This document shows positions 1 to 4,608 of a stretch of 7,223 bases of DNA, piece by piece (within the stretch, counting starts at the first letter, position 1; every line of letters starts with the position of its first letter). Source of the DNA: Myxococcales bacterium (GTDB lineage: Bacteria; Myxococcota; Myxococcia; Myxococcales; Myxococcaceae). Made by a program: the position numbers and the translations under genes. Location: assembly GCA_003153055.1 (NCBI GenBank), contig PMBV01000090.1, forward strand, positions 1 through 7,223, read 5' to 3'. The notes beneath the pieces were generated by a model that saw nothing but the letters and a program-made list of their open reading frames with translations, was not told where the DNA came from and made no database searches.

Positions 1-149
1 GGGCCGATTAACACCAGTCACCTAGGCGAAGGCGGGCGCCTCCACTGGACGCTCAACTGACGGGGTCGGTACCGGGGCCGGGTGCGGCCTCCTCGACTTG
101 ACCACCCTTCAGGGCAAACACCCGTCCCGCCAGGACTTTGTACCGGTCC
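1..149. other. Flank left of the IS; possible gene 3' ends
   Basis: No complete gene is visible. Two short readings have protein-like character. On the plus strand, the frame starting at base 1 is open to a TGA at 58-60; its 19 residues end in GRLHWTLN, and about 15 of 19 third positions are G or C. On the minus strand, an open frame runs out of the IS end and stops at 53-55; it contains DRYKVLAGRVFALKGGQVEE and ends in GTDPVS. The second could be the C-terminal tail of a gene cut by the IS, because it is open right up to the repeat at 150. The two readings would be convergent and overlap by a few bases. Neither matches a family I recognise, and both are too short for coding bias to be decisive. 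Confidence 0.25.
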
Positions 150-161
150 GTAGTGAAAAAT
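150..161 (+). repeat. Left terminal inverted repeat of the IS (imperfect)
   Basis: GTAGTGAAAAAT pairs with the right-end repeat at 2388-2399 at 10 of 12 positions. Its last base is the first base of the transposase stop codon. It is short for this family, so the true repeat may be longer and diverged. Confidence 0.5.
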
Positions 162-2326
162 CAGCGCTGTTTGATGGTGGCAGCGACGATTTGGCTGTCG
201 GTGAGATGGCTCAGGTTCAGAGCCTGCACGAGTGCCTCGCAATCTGGTGACGGTGCTGTGAGTAGGTAGACGGATTGGTCTGCGCCCTTCGCGAAGCAGC
301 GGTTGAGGTGGACTCCGCGCAGCTGCTCGTAGAGCACGGCCGCCGTCATTGGCCGACCGGCTTCCCTCAGCGTGCGCTCGAGGAGGCGGTCGACGAGAAG
401 GGCGAGCATGCAGAGGGTGACATGAGCCCGCACCTTGGCGTCGGTGTGGTGCCGCACCGGGCGGAGCTCGACTTCGCTCTTGATGTGGCGGAAGTCCTGC
501 TCGACGCAGTTCTTCTCGCGGTAGAGGGAGGCGAGCTGGCCAGCGTCTCCGAGTGAGTCGGGGTGGGCGACGATGACATGGAAGCCGTCGAAGCGACGAC
601 GTTGCTGCCAAGCCTTGGGGTTAAGGCGGAGCTCAAGGCGCGTTGGGTGGCCATTCTCCTCGGCGACGAAGATGTCGAAGGTGTCGAGCAGAGAGCGTCG
701 ACGGAGCTCCTGGTCGGCCTGGGAGTAAACGGTCTCTTTGGTGCGTCTGGCGTGAGGGGAGCGAAGGCGCTCGTTTTGCTCTCGCTCGAAGGCGCGGACT
801 TTGGCGAGCGTCTCGTCGGCGGCGAGACGGGCGTCGACGAAGCGGGAGGGATTGAAGCACACCACTACGCGAAGGCGCAGCGGCTGAAGAGGAGGCCGCG
901 TTGTCGAGGCCGTCTTGGACGCCCCCCGAGACACGTGCTTCTTCAGTTGCTCCTCGGCGTAGGCGCGGCGCTGTTCCTCGGCATCGGGTTGGCCGGCAAT
1001 CTCCACCAAGGTGCGCAGAGACATCCTCGAGTGGCCCGCGAGGACTTCCTCCTGGAGGTCCGGGGCGAGGTCGAGCAGGCGCAGGTATTCGGACATTCGC
1101 TGGCCGGTGAGCTTCAGTGCGCGGGCGGCGGTTTTGAAGTCGGGCGCGTCGCCGGCCGCGACCTTGGCCCGGACCCCTTGCGCCAGTCTGAGCGCATCGC
1201 CGGCGGGGTTGGCCTTGTCAAGAGAGCGGCCGGACGAGGAGTCGTCGTCCATCGTCTGCTGAACGAGTCCGAGGTCGCGCACATACAGTGTGTCTGAGAC
1301 TCGGCGCATGCCAGCGTCTTCGACGGCGTGGGCGGCCTGCACGACGGCGTTGGGGGCGCGCGCATCGAGGGCCTCAACCGCCTGCGAAGGGATGCTCCCT
1401 TTGGTGTAGGTGTCGAATTCCTGCTTGGTGAGGGCCGTGACGAAGCGCAGGCCGGTGGCGGCAACCTTCTGCAGCGTCGCCGTCTTCCCCATGGAGCGGT
1501 CCATGACGACAGGGACTTGCCGCGCCCAGTCGAGCTCGCAGACCTTCTCCAGCATTGACTCCATGAGGGGCGCGTCGCCGCGGCGAGCGGAGACGACATC
1601 CCAGCGCAGCGGGTACCCGTCCTCGTTGCACAGCAGGACGATGCTGATGGCATGGGTATAGAAGCCCTCTTTGGTGATGGCCTTTTCGGCTACGGGAGGT
1701 CCTCGTCCGACGAACCAGGTGTCCGTGACATCGAGGAAGAGGGCGGCGAAGCGGGGTTTTTGAGAGAGGTAGAGTTCCGGCAGCCGGCGCTGCAACTCCT
1801 CGGAGTTTCGGTCCAGGGCGTCGAGAGCCCGATGGATGCGCGTATTGCGGAAGCGGCCTGGCTGGACACCCAGCAACTCAGGCCACGCGGTGTCGGGCAT
1901 CCAGCGCTCCGCAGCCAGCTTGGAGCCGGGGGCGACACAACGGTGGCTGGTGAGGATGGCCGTCACCTCGCTCAGCGCCATCTCCGAGGCGCCGCGAGGA
2001 GCCAAGGCGTCCAGCACCCGGCCGACACCAGAGCGACGCCAGGCCTCGTAGCAGACAGCGACGTCGAGGTACTGGAGGTTTTGCTGGATGGTGAGGCCGG
2101 GCAGTAGCACCCCAGGCGCTGCTTTCGGCACGACCGATGCGGTCTTGTCACCCAACTGACTGAAGGCCCTTCGAAGAACCCCCACCTCCTCGTCGGAAAG
2201 GTGGCCGAGGTTCGCCAGGACGCGGTGGGTGGGGCGACTGTCCGCGGAGCGGCGAAAGGACTCGACGAGCTGGGCGTAGCGGTACGTCTTGCCGCTGCCC
2301 TTCACGTTCACGAGCCGGATGAACAT
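161..2326 (-). CDS. IS1634-family DDE transposase with ParB-like insert
   Basis: This 721-aa DDE transposase should catalyse cut-and-paste movement of the surrounding element. The N-terminus (about 1-45, MFIRLVNVKG then YAQLVESFR and RVLANLG) has the beta-rich form usual for IS1634-type enzymes. Likely catalytic residues are D199 in FLDVTDTWF, D276 in VVMDRSMG and E609 in LYREKNCVEQDFRHIKS. The last follows the IS4 Y-(2)-R-(3)-E-(6)-K signature as Y602, K605 in place of Arg, E609 and K616. At 721 aa it is longer than the roughly 500-600 aa I expect for the family. The extra length includes residues about 385-465, between D276 and E609, which read like a ParB/KorB helix-turn-helix region (TAARALKLTGQRMSEYLRLL, then AGQPDAEEQ). 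No internal stop or frameshift is seen, so it may be active. No good Shine-Dalgarno precedes the ATG at 2326. Family call firm; insert inferred. Confidence 0.93.
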   Translation of the reverse strand: MFIRLVNVKGSGKTYRYAQLVESFRRSADSRPTHRVLANLGHLSDEEVGVLRRAFSQLGDKTASVVPKAAPGVLLPGLTIQQNLQYLDVAVCYEAWRRSGVGRVLDALAPRGASEMALSEVTAILTSHRCVAPGSKLAAERWMPDTAWPELLGVQPGRFRNTRIHRALDALDRNSEELQRRLPELYLSQKPRFAALFLDVTDTWFVGRGPPVAEKAITKEGFYTHAISIVLLCNEDGYPLRWDVVSARRGDAPLMESMLEKVCELDWARQVPVVMDRSMGKTATLQKVAATGLRFVTALTKQEFDTYTKGSIPSQAVEALDARAPNAVVQAAHAVEDAGMRRVSDTLYVRDLGLVQQTMDDDSSSGRSLDKANPAGDALRLAQGVRAKVAAGDAPDFKTAARALKLTGQRMSEYLRLLDLAPDLQEEVLAGHSRMSLRTLVEIAGQPDAEEQRRAYAEEQLKKHVSRGASKTASTTRPPLQPLRLRVVVCFNPSRFVDARLAADETLAKVRAFEREQNERLRSPHARRTKETVYSQADQELRRRSLLDTFDIFVAEENGHPTRLELRLNPKAWQQRRRFDGFHVIVAHPDSLGDAGQLASLYREKNCVEQDFRHIKSEVELRPVRHHTDAKVRAHVTLCMLALLVDRLLERTLREAGRPMTAAVLYEQLRGVHLNRCFAKGADQSVYLLTAPSPDCEALVQALNLSHLTDSQIVAATIKQR

Positions 2327-2330
2327 TGGC

Positions 2331-2339
2331 TGTTACTAC
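2331..2339 (-). repeat. Inner copy of the IS end motif in the transposase leader
   Basis: TGTTACTAC (plus strand) matches 8 of 9 bases of TGTGACTAC at the right tip (2391-2399). It sits only 4 bp upstream of the transposase ATG. A second transposase-binding site or a chance match are both possible. Confidence 0.25.
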
Positions 2340-2351
2340 CAAACACTAAGG

Positions 2352-2386
2352 AATCTAGCAGCTGATTTCCAGCACACTAGTCAATC
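2352..2386 (-). promoter_or_regulatory. Possible transposase promoter
   Basis: On the minus strand the AT-rich leader contains TTGACT near 2381-2386. Downstream, TGCTAGATT is an extended -10-like element with TAGATT at 2352-2357. The spacing between them is about 23 bp, too long for a standard sigma-70 pair, so only the extended -10 deserves weight. The region lies inside the IS, as expected if the element carries its own promoter. Confidence 0.2.
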
Positions 2387-2387
2387 A

Positions 2388-2399
2388 ATTTGTGACTAC
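2388..2399 (-). repeat. Right terminal inverted repeat of the IS (imperfect)
   Basis: Read on the minus strand this is GTAGTCACAAAT, matching the left end GTAGTGAAAAAT at 10 of 12 positions. It marks the change from the AT-rich IS leader to the GC-rich flank. Confidence 0.5.
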
Positions 2400-2588
2400 A
2401 AATTCCTGCCCCACACTCGGGCGCCTACATGTGGGTGATCGAGTTGAGGGCCTCGGGAACGGTGACGCGGACGGCGAGCGCAAGACGGGCACGATCGTGA
2501 ACCTGCCGCGGTGATCTGCGAAGTGCCCGGGCGCAGGCACGTGCTCCCGGAATCCGTGGCCGATGCTCGTCGACCGGCCCGCGCTCCT
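2400..2588. other. Remnant-like stretch between the IS and parA
   Basis: No convincing intact gene is present, but coding-like bias switches frames and strands here. On the plus strand the frame from 2401 to a TGA at 2512-2514 has 21 of 22 G/C third positions between 2446 and 2511, reading EGLGNGDADGERKTGTIVNL. A plus-strand frame shifted by one base continues the bias for about 17 codons (VICEVPGRRHVLPES). On the minus strand, the parA frame after its stop also reads plausibly (DHRGRFTIVPVL). This pattern suits a decayed or frameshifted gene end, or the remains of a gene split by the IS, but 190 bp is too little to decide. I saw no terminator for the parA operon. Confidence 0.3.
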
Positions 2589-2592
2589 TCAC
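2425..2592 (-). CDS. Possible 55-aa ORF overlapping the parA stop
   Basis: A GTG start overlaps the parA stop codon as GTGA, the same coupling geometry that joins parA to the gene before it. The product would be 55 aa, rich in Arg, ending VPEALNSITHM with a TAG stop about 25 bp from the IS end. G/C at third positions is high in the first nine codons and the last twenty, but poor in between, where another frame looks better. It may be a real small gene, a frameshifted remnant, or chance in GC-rich DNA. No domain is recognised. Confidence 0.22.
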   Translation of the reverse strand: MKERGPVDEHRPRIPGARACARALRRSPRQVHDRARLALAVRVTVPEALNSITHM

Positions 2593-3362
2593 CCCGGTGG
2601 GTGGCCTGCTTGCTCGACGGCGTCCGCGACGCCTTGAAGAATGGTCGCCCCTCGGCTCCATGGCGCGTATTCCCAGATGGTCTTGCCATGGCTCTGGGCC
2701 TCGTCGATCGCCACGTTGAGGTGCATGGGCTGAGCGACTCGTTCGGCGAAGCGCTCGCGCAAGCGCTCCAGCACTTCGTCGGCGAGCTGCGATTTTCGGT
2801 ACAGCGTGGGGACGACCTGGGTGACCCGCAGACGAGGGCGATGCCACCGCTTGGCGACCTGCTCGACGGTGGTGACCATCTCCGCGCATCCGTCGAGCCC
2901 CAGGTACGTGGTGGCGACCGGAATGACGACCTCCTCGGCTGCCAGGAGCACGTTGGTGGTCACCAACCCCAGCGAAGGAGGCGCGTCGAAGACGGCGAAG
3001 TCGTAGCGGTCTTCATCGACCAGCCTGTTGGCCAACCGGTGCTCGCGGTCGGGAAGGCCGGCGGCCAGGAGTGGGAACTCGGCCAGCTCTCTCGTGGCGG
3101 GCACCACCCAGAGGTTGGGGACCGGCGAGGGTCGCGTGGCAGCGTCGAGCGACACGTCGTCACGGGTGAGGAGGTGCAGCATGGAGGGAGAGAGCGAGCG
3201 AGTGTCGATGCCCAGCGTCTTGGCCGCGTGGCCCTGGCTGTCGAGATCGAGCAGCAGCACCCGGGCGCCCTTCTTGAGCGCCAGGTAGGCCGCGACGTTC
3301 ACCGCCAGCGTCGTCTTGCCCACCCCGCCCTTCTCGTTGATGAAGGCAATTCGCCGAGTCAT
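2589..3362 (-). CDS. ParA/Soj-family ATPase (orphan, no ParB)
   Basis: This 257-aa protein is a ParA-type P-loop ATPase that should cycle between nucleoid-bound ATP dimers and released ADP monomers, moving a partner or cargo. The deviant Walker A (NEKGGVGKTT, residues 9-18) has signature lysine K11 and P-loop K16. Switch I is DLDSQGHAAKTLG with D41, switch II is FDAPPSLG with D126, and the C-terminal DEAQSHGKTIWEYAPWSRGA matches the ParA 'APSHGKPI..Y' region. Length is normal for the short chromosomal type without an N-terminal HTH. The ATG overlaps the stop of the upstream coiled-coil gene as ATGA, so the two are very likely translated together. No parB, parS-like repeats or replication gene is visible in the window, which argues for a cargo-positioning role rather than DNA segregation. 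The family call is firm; the cargo is unknown. Confidence 0.95.
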   Translation of the reverse strand: MTRRIAFINEKGGVGKTTLAVNVAAYLALKKGARVLLLDLDSQGHAAKTLGIDTRSLSPSMLHLLTRDDVSLDAATRPSPVPNLWVVPATRELAEFPLLAAGLPDREHRLANRLVDEDRYDFAVFDAPPSLGLVTTNVLLAAEEVVIPVATTYLGLDGCAEMVTTVEQVAKRWHRPRLRVTQVVPTLYRKSQLADEVLERLRERFAERVAQPMHLNVAIDEAQSHGKTIWEYAPWSRGATILQGVADAVEQAGHPPG

Positions 3363-3649
3363 CTCTCCCGCTTCTGGCTGACCTTCCCCTCGAGCTCGGC
3401 CACCGTCGCCTCGAGCGAGTCCAGCTTCTCGTGGAGCTTCTCGAGGTCGGCCGTGGAGGGCAGGCTCATCGCCGACAGCGCCGCCCGGAGGCTCTTGTCA
3501 ACGGCTCCCTTCGCGACCAGCCCCTTCGACACGATGGACTGTATTCCGATGACGAATCGCTCGTTCGACATGAGCTGCTGCACGAGCTTGCCCACGCGCT
3601 CTTCGCCAGTGGCGACGAGCTTCTTCATGACCGCGTTGTCCTTGAGCAT
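3359..3649 (-). CDS. Small phasin-like coiled-coil protein, ParA partner
   Basis: This 96-aa protein has no signal peptide or membrane segment and should be cytoplasmic. Residues about 8-62 look alpha-helical with mixed polarity (VGKLVQQLMSNERFVIGIQS). After a P64 break, residues 69-90 form a clean heptad pattern with L69, L72, L76, L79, V83, L86 and V90 in alternating 3/4 spacing, a coiled coil likely to oligomerise. The tail is basic (KVSQKRER). This resembles phasin-like or polyhydroxyalkanoate-regulator-like proteins in form only; I do not recognise a specific family. It is the first gene of the operon and overlaps parA by ATGA, so a direct ParA partner or cargo adaptor is the simplest reading. 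The start is uncertain: M1 has no Shine-Dalgarno, while M8 (ATG at 3626-3628) has AAGGA 10 nt upstream, giving 89 aa. Confidence 0.82.
   Translation of the reverse strand: MLKDNAVMKKLVATGEERVGKLVQQLMSNERFVIGIQSIVSKGLVAKGAVDKSLRAALSAMSLPSTADLEKLHEKLDSLEATVAELEGKVSQKRER
3639..3643 (-). promoter_or_regulatory. Shine-Dalgarno for the internal start (M8)
   Basis: AAGGA on the minus strand lies 10 nt upstream of the ATG at 3626-3628. The upstream ATG at 3649 has no comparable site, so this favours an 89-aa product unless the mRNA is leaderless. Confidence 0.35.
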
Positions 3650-3657
3650 GGCTGACG

Positions 3658-3686
3658 ATGCTGCGTTCGCCCGCCCGGCGTGTCAA
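3658..3686 (-). promoter_or_regulatory. Candidate promoter of the coiled-coil/parA operon
   Basis: On the minus strand a perfect TTGACA (3681-3686) is followed after 17 bp by CAGCAT (3658-3663), a weak -10 matching TATAAT at three positions. Transcription would start near 3650, almost at the ATG at 3649. This predicts either a leaderless mRNA or a short leader serving the ATG at 3628. The -35 lies inside the 50-bp divergent gap, where it could compete with expression of the ArsA-like operon. Confidence 0.35.
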
Positions 3687-3689
3687 TGT

Positions 3690-3694
3690 GGAGG
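3690..3694 (+). promoter_or_regulatory. Shine-Dalgarno that sets the GTG start at 3700
   Basis: GGAGG lies 5 nt before the GTG at 3700-3702. The upstream in-frame ATG at 3658 lacks a clear site and would add an Arg-rich N-terminus (MLRSPARRVNVEVR) ahead of the usual family start. Confidence 0.6.
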
Positions 3695-3699
3695 TGCGC

Positions 3700-4608
3700 G
3701 TGGTTGAAGAACTCTTGGACAAGCGCCTGGTCATCGTGACGGGCAAGGGAGGCGTGGGCAAGTCGACGCTGGCGGCGGCGCTTGCGCTCGAGAGCGCCCG
3801 CGAAGGTCGCAAGACCCTGGTGTGCGAGGTCAACGCCAAGGAGCGCATCACCCAGCTGCTCGGCCACCCGCCGGTGGGAGCCGAGCTCACGCTCGTCGAG
3901 GACAACCTCTGGGCGGTGAACGCACGGCCCCAGGAGGCCATGCGCGAGTACGCCCTCATGATCCTCAAGTTCGAGAGCATCTACAACGCGGTGTTCGAGA
4001 ACAAGGTGGTGCAGTATTTCCTCAGGTTCATCCCCTCGCTCCAGGAGCTCGTGCTCTTGGGGAAGATCCTCTACCACCTCAAAGAGAAGCGCCCCGACGG
4101 CAGCTGGCGCTTCGAGCGCGTCATCGTCGACGCTCCGGCGACTGGCCACGCGGTCACCTTCTTCTCGGTGCCCCAGGTGCTGCTCGACACGCTCCCGCCC
4201 GGGGCCATGGCGAACGAAGCCAAGTGGATGCGAGACTTCCTGGTTGACCCGACCACCACCGCGGCCGTGCTGGTGTGCCTCCCCGAGGAGCTGCCGGTGA
4301 ACGAGACCCTCGAGCTCCACGCGACCCTGACGACCAAGGTGGGCATCAGAGCCCCGCTGGTGGTGCTCAACAGCTTCGTCGAGCCTCGGTTCGAGCCAGC
4401 GCAAGACCTGGCCGGCCTGTCGGTGGGCCTCGCAGACCTCGCCCGGGCGCACCTGCGCATGGCCGAGCAGTCTCGGGTGAGCCTCGAGCGCCTGAGGGCT
4501 CTCAAGGCGCGTATTCGCACCGTGCCCCGCCTCTTCGGCGACGCCTTGGGCCGCGGCGCCCTCGAGACCATCTCGACGAGCCTCTCCTCGGGAGCTTCGC
4601 GCCCATGA
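3700..4608 (+). CDS. ArsA/Get3-like ATPase A (switch I Asp replaced by Asn)
   Basis: This 302-aa single-domain ATPase belongs to the ArsA/Get3 family of dimeric SIMIBI P-loop proteins and should be cytoplasmic. Walker A is TGKGGVGKSTLA (14-25), with signature lysine K16 and P-loop K21. Switch II is VDAPATGHAVTFF (D144-H150). At switch I the family 'DPA' is replaced: LVCEVNAKERI places N45 where the catalytic Asp should be, so ATP hydrolysis at its own site is probably weak. There is no CxxC zinc motif and no arsenite-binding Cys set; the cysteines I see are in LVCEV and VCLPEE. The GTG start follows the GGAGG at 3690; an ATG at 3658 would give 316 aa. Its stop overlaps the next gene as ATGA, and the paired gene has the opposite defect, so the two probably form a heterodimer. 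The substrate is unknown. Confidence 0.93.
   Translation: MVEELLDKRLVIVTGKGGVGKSTLAAALALESAREGRKTLVCEVNAKERITQLLGHPPVGAELTLVEDNLWAVNARPQEAMREYALMILKFESIYNAVFENKVVQYFLRFIPSLQELVLLGKILYHLKEKRPDGSWRFERVIVDAPATGHAVTFFSVPQVLLDTLPPGAMANEAKWMRDFLVDPTTTAAVLVCLPEELPVNETLELHATLTTKVGIRAPLVVLNSFVEPRFEPAQDLAGLSVGLADLARAHLRMAEQSRVSLERLRALKARIRTVPRLFGDALGRGALETISTSLSSGASRP
4590..4594 (+). promoter_or_regulatory. Shine-Dalgarno for ATPase B, inside the end of gene A
   Basis: GGGAG lies 10 nt before the ATG at 4605. With the ATGA overlap at 4605-4608 it supports coupled translation of the pair. The frame stays open upstream of 4605, but a longer start would run deep into gene A. Confidence 0.45.

Larger units (their letters stand above)
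150..2399 (-). mobile_element. IS1634-like insertion sequence (IS4 superfamily)
   Basis: A 2.25-kb element is inferred from one long transposase gene bounded by short imperfect inverted repeats. The left end at 150-161 reads GTAGTGAAAAAT. The right end at 2388-2399, read on the minus strand, is GTAGTCACAAAT; 10 of 12 positions match. The transposase stop codon (161-163) abuts the left repeat, which fits the compact layout of these elements, and the 61 bp between the start codon and the right repeat are AT-rich compared with everything around. I see no target-site duplication next to these ends: GGTCC lies on the left and AAATT on the right. The exact tips are therefore uncertain, or the flanks have rearranged since insertion. 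Confidence 0.7.

Noticed and set aside
563..1297. Plus-strand open frames inside the IS, the longest 244 aa
   Set aside because: They are antisense to the transposase with no start signal or domain; IS1634-type elements normally carry a single gene.
2589..3649. Plasmid partition locus or replication origin
   Set aside because: ParA is present, but there is no ParB, no iterated parS-like repeats and no replication initiator in the window.
2511..3707. 398-aa open frame on the plus strand opposite parA and the coiled-coil gene
   Set aside because: It shadows two coding genes, and parA carries unmistakable motifs. Only its first ~17 codons, outside parA, were kept as part of the remnant region.
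3625..4452. 275-aa minus-strand frame opposite ArsA-like gene A
   Set aside because: Its His/Glu/Arg-rich composition is typical of the reverse of a GC-rich gene, and it would overlap the divergent control region and the start of the coiled-coil gene.
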